64,000 nt of DNA from a marine gamma proteobacterium HTCC2148 (GTDB lineage: Bacteria; Pseudomonadota; Gammaproteobacteria; Pseudomonadales; Halieaceae). Positions 46,186-54,905 of the stretch are shown in pieces. The notes beneath the pieces are model-generated. The model had not been told where the DNA came from and ran no database searches. It worked only from the letters and a program-made list of their open reading frames with translations. The position numbers were made by a program, and so were the translations under genes. Where the stretch lies: positions 62,001 through 126,000 of the forward strand of contig DS999228.1 of NCBI GenBank assembly GCA_000156295.1. Reading direction: 5' to 3'. The stretch's first letter is position 1, and each line of letters opens with the position of its first letter.

Positions 46186-46789
46186 ATTTACTCATAATTA
46201 TTATGGGTTCGGGCGCGTCTTACGCAAACCACTGCCAGCTTCGCGTGGGCCCGTCGGTCAACCTCGCAAGCTGGGTCAGTCTAAGCCGCAATTATCAAGC
46301 CACGCATCAACCATGGTTAGCGTATATTTCTTGACACGTTTAGGATAGCGATCGCATTTTGCGGGTCAATTTGAGACGCAAAACTGGAGAGCCTTGTTGA
46401 TAATAGGTATATTTTGTTATCGTGACAGAAGAAAATAAAAAGCCCCGCTAAAGATCCTCTCAAAGCGTCTAAAAGATACTTTGTTAGAACCGGCAAATTA
46501 GCAGGGCTCAGGGTAGCCGAATTTCGTGGGAAAGCCGGGTCACCTGCCTTCCGTTAGCACAAGGGACGGTGCTTTGCGGACAGCTGAGAGTAGACTAGCG
46601 AAAGATTGTCCACTGAGTGTCAATGCATTAATTAAAAGTGTGTAAGCTCTTCATTGCTTGGCAGACAAGCCGCAAAAAAGTTACGTCTACCCCGCTGCTG
46701 CGACCATCAGTATCAATGGAAGCAGATACGAACAGCGGAAATTCTTGCTAGTATTTTACCAGTGCCACAGGCTTGGAGGATGAATAATC
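46186..46789. other. 604-bp non-coding segment
   Basis: No plausible gene was seen on either strand. It holds the candidate minus-strand RNA at 46430-46590 described separately, and otherwise AT-rich sequence with scattered short repeats. Homology to DUF3604 upstream of the fragment at 46185 is not visible. Confidence 0.5.
46430..46590 (-). ncRNA. Candidate structured small RNA with its own promoter and terminator
   Basis: A consensus-like TTGACA box lies at 46623-46618, with a weak TAGTCT at 46597-46592 as possible -10. The predicted transcript has hairpins GCAC/GTGC, GGAAGGC/GCTTTCC and GGCT/AGCC, and ends in a long stem made of 46498-46508 and 46441-46451 (11 pairs, one G-U), with an inner CAAAG/CTTTG hairpin, then TTTTATTTT. 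No protein is encoded. I could not match it to a named RNA family. Confidence 0.3.
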
Positions 46790-47314
46790 ATGACCTTACA
46801 AATCATGTCTCAACTGGGTGAGTTTATTGGCGGGGTTGGCGTTATTTTCACACTGGTTTACCTCGCCGTCCAGGTGCGCAGCAATACAAACTCTCAACGG
46901 GCCGATATGACTGCTAGAGTTTTAGAGCGTCTGGCAGCGCAACAGCATACTTTTGGCTTTGATGTAGCCGCCAACAAATTTTTTATGCAAAGCGTTAGTG
47001 ACCCGGCAAAAATTTCGATTGAAGACAGAAGCCGGTTTCAATGGGTGATGACCGAGTTTCTCAGCTCGATGGAGTTTTTAAAGCAACAACATGAAGCCGG
47101 CAACATAGAGGAGCAGGTGTGGCTCCGTTGGGCAAGCACACTGAATTTTTGGTTAAGCTTTCCTGGCGTAAGAACCTATTGGGCCTGCAGAGCGACACCC
47201 TATACCGATAGCTTTACCGATTATATCGATCAACAGATCGCAGATAACGACTATTCTTTCAATGTCGATAATTATGAACATTACATGCGGACCGGCCAAA
47301 CCCCGGAAAACTGA
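46790..47314 (+). CDS. Small hypothetical protein with N-terminal membrane helix
   Basis: A 174-residue protein with a single N-terminal hydrophobic helix (LGEFIGGVGVIFTLVYLAVQV) followed by a soluble helical region. A GGAGG lies 12-13 bases before the ATG at 46790, and a second in-frame ATG is 15 bases further on. This pattern, with RSNTNSQRADMTARVLERL after the helix, is common among uncharacterised small proteins of marine gammaproteobacteria. It is isolated in a gene-poor stretch. No function is assigned. Confidence 0.75.
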   Translation: MTLQIMSQLGEFIGGVGVIFTLVYLAVQVRSNTNSQRADMTARVLERLAAQQHTFGFDVAANKFFMQSVSDPAKISIEDRSRFQWVMTEFLSSMEFLKQQHEAGNIEEQVWLRWASTLNFWLSFPGVRTYWACRATPYTDSFTDYIDQQIADNDYSFNVDNYEHYMRTGQTPEN

Positions 47315-47522
47315 ATTGTCGAATACCGCCTGACTGCCGATAACCACAGCGCAACAACATTGTCAGTATTGGCTCTAAGACCCAGAGCGCGGCCGCCAAC
47401 ATAGAGACTGGTAGTTGAGGTACCCAACTTCATCAACGACCCAAATACTTGTGTTCGAGCTTTGAGCGCATTTATACTTCGACCACTAGATTTTGCGCTC
47501 TTAATGACTAGGCCAACCTCCT

Positions 47523-48671
47523 ATGAAACAGCTTTTCGGGGCATTTTTATGCCTGCTTTTCCTCGTTGCGTGCAGTGACTCTAACGACTCCAATACACCT
47601 GAGCCACCACCACCGCCACCTGTGCCGCCGGACTTCGCCGCCGCTGACGCCTGGATGCAAGATTTTGTTGACTCAGAAGACGCCTTTCCCGGGGGCTCCT
47701 ACATTATTGTGGACAAGGACCTGGGGGTCGTGCACAAAAAAGTATTTGGTAACCTGACAGAAGACAGTCTCGTTCTGCTCGCCTCCACTACTAAGGTCCC
47801 TACCGTTACGCTGCTGATGGCCCTGAACGATGATGATTCTATCGATTTCGATATCGATACGCCCATCGCCAACTATCTACCTTGGCAAGGCGTATGGGAT
47901 GAAAACATAACGACTAAGCACCTTGTCTCCAACCGCTCCGGCATACCCGGACTGATCCAAGTGCTCAGTAACCAGGCGGCAGCAGCGAGCCATGCTTGCC
48001 AATTTTTTCCTATCGGCACGTTATACGACTGCGTCGAGAGCCTTTACACCAATCCGCTACCGGGTTTTGTGAGCACTCCAGCCAATACGGCCTTTGATTA
48101 TGGCGGCAGTCAATGGCAAATCTCCGGTGGTGTCGCTGAAAGTGTAGGCGGCGCCAGCTGGAATCAGTTGTGGGATCAATACATAGCACAGCCGTGCGAC
48201 ATTGAAATAACGACCTACGGTAATAATCTCGCCATCGCAGCCGCCTGGGACGGCAATCCAGAAAGCTTGCAGGGCAATGATAATCCCAACATGGAAGGCG
48301 GCATGATGGCCACCCTGGATGACTATGCCAAGCTATTGTCCTTGCACTTGAGTGAAGGTGTGTGCGGTGACAATCGTGTTTTGTCTGCGGAGAGTTTAAT
48401 AGAGATGCGCACAGCAACAACGCTAAACGAAGATGGCAGTGGCTACTATGGTATGGGTTGGTGGTTTGAGCCGGCCAATGAAACCGGCACGACTACAGTA
48501 TTCACTGACGGCGGGGCCTGGGGCTCGTTGTCATGGATAGATGCCGAACGCAATTATGCCGGCGTAGTATTTTTCGAGGAGTACACCGGCACTGAAGCAA
48601 ACAAGGCTACCAGCGGCGCCCGCAACCAGCTGATTCCGATTGTTGCTGAGGCTTTCGACGCCGTGCAATAG
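47523..48671 (+). CDS. Serine hydrolase lipoprotein (beta-lactamase / class C family)
   Basis: A 382-residue lipoprotein (lipobox LLFLVAC, Cys17) with a proline-rich linker at residues 26-36. The catalytic S88-x-x-K91 is in LLASTTKVPTV, and a Tyr motif is at FDYGGSQWQ near residue 190. The fold is that of class C beta-lactamases, D-alanyl-D-alanine carboxypeptidases and esterases. These stand-alone lipoproteins are usually esterases or peptidases rather than resistance enzymes. It is isolated; no operon partner. Confidence 0.87.
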   Translation: MKQLFGAFLCLLFLVACSDSNDSNTPEPPPPPPVPPDFAAADAWMQDFVDSEDAFPGGSYIIVDKDLGVVHKKVFGNLTEDSLVLLASTTKVPTVTLLMALNDDDSIDFDIDTPIANYLPWQGVWDENITTKHLVSNRSGIPGLIQVLSNQAAAASHACQFFPIGTLYDCVESLYTNPLPGFVSTPANTAFDYGGSQWQISGGVAESVGGASWNQLWDQYIAQPCDIEITTYGNNLAIAAAWDGNPESLQGNDNPNMEGGMMATLDDYAKLLSLHLSEGVCGDNRVLSAESLIEMRTATTLNEDGSGYYGMGWWFEPANETGTTTVFTDGGAWGSLSWIDAERNYAGVVFFEEYTGTEANKATSGARNQLIPIVAEAFDAVQ

Positions 48672-48879
48672 TGTGGCGCTAATTACCCACTTGGAACCTC
48701 TCGCCCAGCAGCCCTGGAACGCCCTCATCGGTGGCGTTTGAACCCTTGGGTAAGCTCTGTGCAGGAGATCAGAGGCAGCACAAGAGAAGCCCCGTCAACT
48801 GCGGTTTTTTTTATGCGACGTCAAAATGGCGATGTCCGTGCTGAGTCCATCAACAAGCGCCACAAAATCGAGGTGAATG

Positions 48880-49386
48880 CTAGCTCTTGCACCGATCTGC
48901 AATTTCACCGAGCAATTCAGCAGACAGGGCGGATTTCGACAGGTACTGTTGACCTCCTGTTTTAGTCACAAGAATGATGCCTAGCTCTGTTTCAACAACG
49001 CGTTCAATTTCAGTCCACAGCAGCGATGATTGTGTGTAGGGATTGCGTGTTTGTATCCCATCCGAGTCTATGGTCAGCTTCACTTCGCTGTTAGCGCTCT
49101 TCCCCCACATCTGTCGCGCTAACCACCACGCTCGTCGAAATCGTATATGAATTAGTTCGAGACAACCTAGAGCTACTAAGACAAAACCCGCGACCTTGGG
49201 TTGATCAGTAAATAACAGAAGCCCTATGCCAGCAACGAGCAATATTACTGGAAATAGATAACTGGGCCTGGCGTTTTTCCCATAAGGCAAAGACTGATCA
49301 AAACACTCGGCAAGGTACTCTCGAGATAATACAAACTGAGTACTAAAACGCTTGATAGCAACCACTTGTAGTCCAACCTCCAACAA
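48880..49386 (-). CDS. YcxB-like small membrane protein
   Basis: A 168-residue protein with two adjacent hydrophobic segments (LFPVILLVAGIGLLLF and VAGFVLVALGCLELIHI, residues about 60-95) followed by a C-terminal soluble domain of the YcxB type (SDGIQTRNPYTQSSLLWTEI; GQQYLSKSALS). Function of the family is unknown. No clear ribosome site at the first ATG, so the true start may be a few codons in. It is on the opposite strand to its neighbours. Confidence 0.7.
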   Translation of the reverse strand: MLEVGLQVVAIKRFSTQFVLSREYLAECFDQSLPYGKNARPSYLFPVILLVAGIGLLLFTDQPKVAGFVLVALGCLELIHIRFRRAWWLARQMWGKSANSEVKLTIDSDGIQTRNPYTQSSLLWTEIERVVETELGIILVTKTGGQQYLSKSALSAELLGEIADRCKS

Positions 49387-49581
49387 AGATATCCGGATGC
49401 TCTCTGTTAGGCGAGACCGGAGATTAAGGATACAAGAATATATGCTTTTTTAAGTTCTGCAATGTGCCAGACAGGTGCCCCTACCGACTAGCCGCGCTGA
49501 CCTTCTTTATTTGCCTAGTCCAACGCGGAAAAACTAATTGCACCAACCTGCAGCAATTTGCCAGCCGTTGCCAGTGGATCG

Positions 49582-49602
49582 ACCGCAGCGCCTGCGGTTT
49601 TT
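49582..49602 (+). terminator. Hairpin with T-tract just past the crotonase gene
   Basis: ACCGCAG and CTGCGGT pair perfectly around CGC, followed on the plus strand by TTTTT, the form of an intrinsic terminator. It abuts the stop of the minus-strand enoyl-CoA hydratase gene. No plus-strand gene ends close by, so its target is unclear; it may act against read-through into the gene from the opposite side. Confidence 0.45.
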
Positions 49603-50275
49603 AGCGTTTACCCAATGTTTCAAAACTGGCCTGCATTGCCTGCAGTGTCTGAGCTCGGATAGCCAGCTTGTTTGTCGCATACTGGGCATGTGGCAACTGT
49701 GCCAGTTGCTGCGCCACTGCCATGCTCCGTGCAGTTAACTCGGAGATTTCCACTACCTCGTCAATAAACCCTGCCTCTACTGCCTGGTCGGGGTTAAACA
49801 CCTCTGACTGAAGCGCAACACGCGTCATGTACTGTTTGGATATGCGTGATTCAGCCAGGGCCAACAATATGGAAGGCAGTTCCATGCTGATGGCTGTTTC
49901 TGGCAAGCTCATCTTGAAGTTACCGCGAGTACCGATGCGGGAATCACAAGCCATAATGATAAAAGCACCCATAGCTACTCCATGCCCGGTGCTGGCGGCA
50001 ACCAGTGGCAGTGGAAAGCTGTACAGCCTGATTAGAAGTTCGAAGCCTCGCTGCACCATGGCCAGGCCCTCCTCTATGCCTTTTTTAAACTCTGACAGAT
50101 CAAAGCCACCAGAGAACATGCCATCGCGGCCACGCAAAATCACGGCGGCGACGTTCTCAGCCTCAGCACGATCCAGCCCTACGTTGATGTCGTCCAGGAA
50201 CTGATGCCCCACCACGTTGGCTTTTCCGTCATCAAAGGTCAGGGTTGCAACGTTACTAATTACTTCATATTGCAC
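49601..50275 (-). CDS. Enoyl-CoA hydratase/isomerase (crotonase) family protein
   Basis: A 224-residue crotonase-fold protein. VILRGRDGMFSGGFDLSEF near residue 45 carries the first oxyanion-hole segment, and ASTGHGVAMGAFIIMACDSRI near 100 the second. The usual catalytic Glu pair of hydratases is not fully preserved: the block KMSLPETAISMELP has one Glu, typical of isomerase or other crotonase subgroups. It is short at the C-terminus compared with hydratases of about 260 residues. No co-directional neighbour. Confidence 0.88.
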   Translation of the reverse strand: MQYEVISNVATLTFDDGKANVVGHQFLDDINVGLDRAEAENVAAVILRGRDGMFSGGFDLSEFKKGIEEGLAMVQRGFELLIRLYSFPLPLVAASTGHGVAMGAFIIMACDSRIGTRGNFKMSLPETAISMELPSILLALAESRISKQYMTRVALQSEVFNPDQAVEAGFIDEVVEISELTARSMAVAQQLAQLPHAQYATNKLAIRAQTLQAMQASFETLGKR

Positions 50276-50712
50276 TTATTTTTTCCTCAACAAGATAATT
50301 GGGGTTAACTTTGCCATGTGCGTTCAAATACGCAAGGCATTGCGTCTATTTTCGTTTGGCTATCCATAGTTTTTTTCATTAGTAGCCTTCAAGAAGTACC
50401 TGGTGTTCAACTTTATCGTAGCTGCCTGCAGACACCTAGCCGCTCAAGAACAACTATGAGTAGGTTCTGCAACCATCCTGTAAGTCGATCTGGTAGATCA
50501 ATCAGCACGAACTTTTCCAGATCAGCAATTCCAGTGAACAGAGTCAGCGAAGGTGTCTACTCTGAACAGGGCCTTTATACTTCCTATACTTGAGCAGACC
50601 AACTTGCTCGCACAACAAGAACTGATAACCCAAGAGGAGTTACCATTGACAGGAGGCGAGTGCCATGCGTCTATAACTTGGTGTCGGTTAACGTGTTGCC
50701 CGAGGAATAACA
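50276..50712. other. 437-bp gap upstream of the MFS gene
   Basis: No convincing gene. A 91-codon plus frame (50318-50593) has no ribosome site and no protein-like pattern. The segment must contain the divergent promoters of the crotonase and MFS genes, but no clear operator was seen. Confidence 0.4.
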
Positions 50713-51945
50713 ATGTCGCGAGTGAGAACACAAGTTGCGGGTGCAGTTGGCAGCGTCCTTGAGTGGTACGACTTCGCCGTATTTGGTTTTCTAGCACCCA
50801 TTATGAGCCCGCTGTTTTTTCCTGACGCAGACCCCATGGTGGCGCTAATACAAACCTACGGGGTATTTGCTGCGGGGTATCTCATGCGGCCCCTAGGGGG
50901 TATCGTGTTCGGCCACGTAGCCGATAGGCTGGGCCGTACTCGAGCATTGAAATGGTCTATTGCGCTCATGGCAATACCAACCGTGTTGATCGGTCTACTG
51001 CCTACTTACGACCAATGGGGTGCTGCCGCTGCCGGTCTACTGATTTTGCTGCGCCTGATTCAGGGCGTCTCGGTAGGTGGCGAACTCATTGCGGCGATTA
51101 CGTTTCTTGTCGAATCAGCGCCCGCTAATCGCAAGGGCTTGTACGGTAGCTGGGCCTTATTCGGCGGAATAGGCGGTATTTTGCTTGGGTCGATGGTCGT
51201 GGATATCACCGAGGCATTGGTCACCACCCAAGGAATGTCGGATTACGGCTGGCGCATTCCATTCTTGTTGGGCCTCGTCATCTTTATATTTGGCCATTGG
51301 CTGCGCTCGGCTCTGGCCGATGAATCTGTTGCTGTCAACGATGATGATCTCCCCTTAAAACAAGTACTGCGTTCTCACATGGGCGGCGTCATGCACCTGG
51401 TGGCAGCTATGTGTCTTTATGCGACTGGTTTTTACATTTGCTTTGTCTGGATGCCTGCTTATCAAACACGCATCATTCCACAGCCTATAGACCACGCCCT
51501 CGACATCAACACTGTCACCATGTTTGTGTTGCTATGCCTTATTCCAATAGCCGGATTGTTAGGCGATAAGATCGGGTATCGACGAGTGCTTTTGTCGGGC
51601 ATTGGTTTGATGGCTATTGCGGTGTACCCACTGTTCCTATGGATCGATACAGGCAGTTTTTTAAGTGCGGTTGTGGCTGGGCTGGTGTTTGCTGTTCTGG
51701 TCAGCATGATTCAGGGACCTATGCCTGCCGTATTAGCAGAAACCTTCCCTGCAGATATTCGTAATACCGGTATCGGTATTGCCTACAATACCGTGTTAGG
51801 TTTGCTAGGCGGCACAGCCCCCATGGTTTGCACCTGGTTGATTCACAGCACGGGTGATCTCGCTTCGCCCGCGTACTACCTTATAGGCCTGGCCATTATC
51901 AGTTTTGTGGCATTAGCGACGCTGCCTAAACTTAGACATGCCTGA
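50713..51945 (+). CDS. MFS transporter of the metabolite:H+ symporter (MHS/ProP-like) family
   Basis: A 410-residue 12-helix carrier. The N-terminus VAGAVGSVLEWYDFAVFGFL is the signature of the MHS group (ProP, KgtP, ShiA), followed by RPLGGIVFGHVADRLGRTRAL and IQGVSVGGELIAAITFLVES, which are the group's loop 2-3 and helix 5 motifs. The ATG follows GAGGAATAACA. Members of the group import organic acids, betaine or proline with protons. The substrate is not predictable. Confidence 0.93.
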   Translation: MSRVRTQVAGAVGSVLEWYDFAVFGFLAPIMSPLFFPDADPMVALIQTYGVFAAGYLMRPLGGIVFGHVADRLGRTRALKWSIALMAIPTVLIGLLPTYDQWGAAAAGLLILLRLIQGVSVGGELIAAITFLVESAPANRKGLYGSWALFGGIGGILLGSMVVDITEALVTTQGMSDYGWRIPFLLGLVIFIFGHWLRSALADESVAVNDDDLPLKQVLRSHMGGVMHLVAAMCLYATGFYICFVWMPAYQTRIIPQPIDHALDINTVTMFVLLCLIPIAGLLGDKIGYRRVLLSGIGLMAIAVYPLFLWIDTGSFLSAVVAGLVFAVLVSMIQGPMPAVLAETFPADIRNTGIGIAYNTVLGLLGGTAPMVCTWLIHSTGDLASPAYYLIGLAIISFVALATLPKLRHA

Positions 51946-51998
51946 CAACTTTTCTGGCAACTTAACTCATTGAGGCCGCAGGAGTCTGCCACCTAATC

Positions 51999-52238
51999 TC
52001 AAATTGCAGCCCGATTCCAATCAGCGAACGCACTCATCTTGAGATCACAATAGTGCTCAGCCCGATTATTCTCATACTGCTTAGAGCTATGAATCACAGC
52101 AGGCATCCGTTCCCGATGAGCTACGCCATAGCTTCTTAGCTTATCGGTCACGATCTTCCTGGGCTCACTGCCGTAACTCCCCAGCAAAAGCTTGAAGAGG
52201 CGCCAGCAATGACTTTCGAAGAGGCAATCGAGCTTCAT
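51999..52238 (-). pseudogene. IS6-family transposase remnant
   Basis: A 79-codon frame contains the IS6-type catalytic stretch PRKIVTDKLRSYGVAHRERM (second Asp) and QYENNRAEH (catalytic Glu). It then jumps directly to DLKMSAFADWNRAAI, which in intact IS6 transposases is the extreme C-terminus. The N-terminal half with the first Asp is missing, and about 50 residues between the Glu and the end are deleted. Just upstream, CTGTTGCAA resembles the IS6 terminal repeat, but this may be chance. Confidence 0.75.
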
Positions 52239-52407
52239 TGCAACAGCGGTAATATAAAGGTGTCTTAAACTTTCCTAGTAATCAGCGGTCCCAAGGTGTC
52301 GGTATTTTGCGCTACGTTGATATGAGGCTGCATGAGGTTTAAATATGGCAATCAGCACGCGGTAGCGAGATACTGCGTGCCTACTTTTAGTGAGGCCAAA
52401 AAAGACG

Positions 52408-53514
52408 ATGATTGCTCCCGTTCATACTCGCGCAACCCACTTCATTATTTGTTGTGTTATTGCATTAATTACAACGACAACCGTTAAAGCGGAAACTGCC
52501 ACCAGCGATAAAAACATGACCGAAACTGACCAAAGTACTGAAAAGAGAGAATCGCCCTGGCTCATTACTCCTACCGTCAGTGCAGACCCCAAGCTTGGAA
52601 CGACACTGGGCACTGTGTTTGGCTACATAAAGGCATTAGATCCAGAGTCTACACCGTCTCTTTTTACCAGCTTTGTGACCTACAGCGATACCGACTCCTA
52701 CGTGGGTGGTATTTTCAGCGACGTCTACTACGATGGCGACAAGCACCGGGTAAAGGCTGGCTATATCAACGGTAAAATTCGCAATGAATACGACGACTTC
52801 CTGGGAACCGGCAGGCAATTCAAAACCGAGGACAATATCGACTCTTTCTTCTTTCGCTACCTTCAACGGTTAATTGGTGATTGGTACTTGGGCGGCCAGG
52901 TCATTGTTTCGGACTATGTGATCGGAGCTGATGGGATATTTGATTCGATCCTAGCGCAGGTGGGTTTCACCGGGTTCACCTCTAATGGCATTGGCCTTGT
53001 GGGCGAGTTCGATAGTAGAGATGAACCACGTGACCCTCACGCTGGCAAACACTTTGTGGTCCAAAACGTAGCCTACAGAGAGAGCCTCGGAGGTGAGGAG
53101 TCATTCGATGCCTACAAAGCAAACTATTCAAATTATTGGGGCTTCGGCGACGGGCACGTACTGGCGACCAACGTGCGAGGCCGCTGGACCCACGACGCCC
53201 CACTGGGGGGTTACTCTTCACTTAACATGCGGGGCTATACTAGCGGCAACTACCTCGCCAAACATTACTCGCACATCAATCTGGACGCCCGCTTTAACAT
53301 TTACGAACGGTGGGGGGCCTCATTGTTTGGAGGCGTCGGCTGCTTATACGACAAAGCGTCTTCGTGTAATCAAAGCGAGTCTCTATATCCAATGCTCGGC
53401 GCAGGCATAATATTCGATCTAAAGCCCGATGCAGGTATTGTATTACGCTTGGAATATGCCAAAGGCGAAAGTGACAATGAAGCCTACTATTTAAGCCTAG
53501 GGCATCCGTTTTAA
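52408..53514 (+). CDS. Outer-membrane BamA/TamA-like beta-barrel protein
   Basis: A 368-residue protein with a signal peptide (FIICCVIALITTTTVKAE) and a region rich in aromatic beta-strands, ending in LSLGHPF with the terminal Phe typical of outer-membrane barrels. FSDVYYDGDKHRVKAGYING, GLVGEFDSRDEPRDP and RGYTSGNYLAKHY (with the RGY of the conserved Omp85 loop-6 type VRGF/Y motif) fit the Omp85 surface-antigen family. POTRA domains are absent, so this is a short barrel-only member. I take the ATG at 52408; GTG 52390 is possible. The stop overlaps a convergent small ORF. Confidence 0.82.
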   Translation: MIAPVHTRATHFIICCVIALITTTTVKAETATSDKNMTETDQSTEKRESPWLITPTVSADPKLGTTLGTVFGYIKALDPESTPSLFTSFVTYSDTDSYVGGIFSDVYYDGDKHRVKAGYINGKIRNEYDDFLGTGRQFKTEDNIDSFFFRYLQRLIGDWYLGGQVIVSDYVIGADGIFDSILAQVGFTGFTSNGIGLVGEFDSRDEPRDPHAGKHFVVQNVAYRESLGGEESFDAYKANYSNYWGFGDGHVLATNVRGRWTHDAPLGGYSSLNMRGYTSGNYLAKHYSHINLDARFNIYERWGASLFGGVGCLYDKASSCNQSESLYPMLGAGIIFDLKPDAGIVLRLEYAKGESDNEAYYLSLGHPF

Positions 53515-53681
53515 GCGGACATCTGGCGCGCCTCCTCGTCGTTAGCGTTGTCAATTTTTTCAGATACGGCAGATGATTTTTTATCGTCCGAGAACGGTTC
53601 ACATGGCAATGCATGAGATCGGTAATCCTCATCGGTGACTATCTCAGTAATGCGTAGATGTTCTAACATATGTTTAGTCAT
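53511..53681 (-). CDS. Small ORF (56 aa) with strong ribosome binding site
   Basis: An ATG-initiated frame preceded by AAGGAG at 7 bases encodes a charged peptide beginning MTKHMLEHLRITEIVTDEDY, with a single Cys near residue 27 and an acidic, Ser-rich end (SEKIDNANDEEARQMSA). Its stop overlaps the stop of the outer-membrane gene on the other strand. No family was recognised. The good start signal and protein-like composition make it a probable real small protein; function unknown. Confidence 0.5.
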   Translation of the reverse strand: MTKHMLEHLRITEIVTDEDYRSHALPCEPFSDDKKSSAVSEKIDNANDEEARQMSA

Positions 53682-54227
53682 AGTATTCTCCTTCAGTGAA
53701 AGTCTCTCAATGAGTGAGGAAAAGTACTGTGGCCGAAAGCGACAACATGATAACTCCGTGCGCCATTCACGCCGAAAGTCGTGGCCCGCTCCTTGGCGAA
53801 AGCGGACGTTATTGGTTAAATATCGACCAGCGACTCTAAGGTGGCACTAGATGTCTGCTTTCACCTTATAGCAATCATCTCGTTTTTTAATTCCCAAATT
53901 ATGAATAGTGGCGCGCAGAGTCATCAAATTGGCGCAGGGGGCCATCTCCTAAGAATGCATATAGAGTGAGAATTACTTTTCCCCAAGGAGGTATCTCAAG
54001 GATGAGAGGGCCAAGGATGGTCCACCCCTATCAAGGGAAAACTGCCTAGAAGAGCTCATAGCCACCATCCTTTGTAGTAATCCCTAGTACGGCATTAATT
54101 CATCCTAGTCGCTTCCGCAATTAGGCAAAAGCGAACACTATGCATACGTGCGCGGGCAGACCTACTTCAGTGGTTTTTTTGTGGTCTCATGCAACAATTG
54201 CGCAGAGGTTTCCACAAACCAGTCAGA
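53682..54227. other. Gene-poor stretch
   Basis: About 550 bases with no gene I would call. A perfect AAGGAGG (53984-53990) precedes a 15-codon frame at 54001, probably by chance. A plus frame at 53635-53850 is a shadow of the small minus ORF and its leader. Confidence 0.4.
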
Positions 54228-54230
54228 CAT

Positions 54231-54262
54231 AAAAAAAGGGCTACGATTTAACGTAACCCTTT
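54231..54262 (-). terminator. Intrinsic terminator next to tRNA 3'-end remnant
   Basis: On the minus strand AAAGGGTTACG and CGTAGCCCTTT form an 11-pair stem (one G-U) with a 6-base loop, followed by seven or more T. It lies 8 bases after the CCA of the tRNA-like fragment, as expected for the native terminator of a tRNA gene. Confidence 0.8.
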
Positions 54263-54270
54263 AATTTTAT

Positions 54271-54297
54271 TGGTGGAGATAGGCGGATTCGGACCGC
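54271..54297 (-). pseudogene. 3'-end remnant of a tRNA (or tmRNA) gene
   Basis: The minus strand reads as a T-arm plus acceptor strand: GCGG, loop TCCGAAT, CCGC, then TATCTCC, A and CCA. The loop differs from the TTCRANY consensus only at its second base. The partner acceptor strand GGAGATA and the D and anticodon arms are not found upstream, so this is not a full tRNA. Such fragments mark the far end of elements that integrate into tRNA or tmRNA genes. Confidence 0.65.
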
Positions 54298-54497
54298 TTA
54301 ACTCAACGCTGCCTCTTTTCACCAGGATGGAATCCAGCTCAACCGATGGAATCTACATTGTATGCGCTGGAGAGCAGCGGTGGGACAGCGTAATGCACTC
54401 GCAAACCGTAGCATGTTAGCTCCAGAAAGGCTGTCGATTTAACTTCGCAGTCCTCCCCAAAAAAGCAGCAAGGCCGATTTTTTTCCCTCCTCCGGAA
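54298..54497. other. Non-coding sequence next to tRNA remnant
   Basis: About 200 bases with no gene. Contains the direct pair GGAATCCAGCTCAACCGAT / GATGGAATC-like imperfect repeats, which may be decayed sequence. Confidence 0.3.
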
Positions 54498-54905
54498 TCA
54501 CTGCATAGTTAATACAGTGACAGTGATGTCGTCAGCCGAGCCACAGGCTTCGGCCATCTCCGCAAACATCGACTGCCAAACCCCATCAGCCTCTTGCCAA
54601 GCTAGCGCTTTGTCCATCGATTCACTCGACGGATGCACATCAACCGACACCAGAGCGCCATCCTCGTGAACTGCCGGCGCAGCTGAATACGTATACGGCG
54701 AGGCATCACGCTCGTACGCAATCAACCCCTTCAGTGACGACATACCCTCATCATTATCAGCACAGGGCCAGTGGTACATCATCATGATCTGGCCGGCACT
54801 GGCTGCGGGCGCAATCGCTTCACCTTTCTCATGATGACCCGCCATCACAATACCAGAAACCATAAGTGTCGAGAGCAGTATCATACGTTTGTTAAGCAAT
54901 TTCAT
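54498..54905 (-). CDS. Exported small hypothetical protein
   Basis: A 135-residue protein with a signal peptide (MILLSTLMVSGIVMAG). The mature part has two Cys (PCADNDEG; AEACGSADD) that could form a disulfide, and an acidic, beta-like pattern (YHWPCADNDEGMSSLKGLI). No family was recognised. The ATG at 54905 is followed by a basic n-region (KLLNKRM) and preceded by AAGGATA at the expected distance. Stand-alone gene in the decayed region. Confidence 0.7.
   Translation of the reverse strand: MKLLNKRMILLSTLMVSGIVMAGHHEKGEAIAPAASAGQIMMMYHWPCADNDEGMSSLKGLIAYERDASPYTYSAAPAVHEDGALVSVDVHPSSESMDKALAWQEADGVWQSMFAEMAEACGSADDITVTVLTMQ

Noticed and set aside
46441-46590. Integron attC-like site (GTTAGAA, CTAAC pieces in inverted repeats)
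   Set aside because: Neither core matches RYYYAAC/GTTRRRY, and no integrase or cassette array is nearby.
46441-46620. Resemblance of the structured minus-strand RNA to a cyclic-di-GMP or cobalamin riboswitch (GCAAAGC, ACCTGCC-like pieces)
   Set aside because: The required conserved blocks and their order for either class are not present, and the downstream gene is only a fragment.
47523-48671. Antibiotic-resistance beta-lactamase
   Set aside because: It has the SxxK serine but is a proline-linked lipoprotein of the broad esterase/peptidase branch; nothing shows beta-lactam specificity.
48760-48825. Intrinsic terminator after the serine hydrolase gene (CCCCGTCAACTGCGG followed by T8)
   Set aside because: The stem is only three to four pairs with mismatches; too weak to call although the T-run is good.
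50318-50593. 91-codon plus-strand frame in the gap before the MFS gene
   Set aside because: No ribosome site, no protein-like hydrophobicity pattern and no recognisable family.
54001-54048. 15-codon frame behind a perfect AAGGAGG
   Set aside because: Very short, spacing of 10, no recognisable product; the Shine-Dalgarno match is probably chance in decayed DNA.
54271-54360. Full tRNA or tmRNA gene on the minus strand
   Set aside because: Only the T-arm and 3' acceptor strand are present; no matching GGAGATA 5' strand, D-arm or anticodon arm, and no tag-peptide region.
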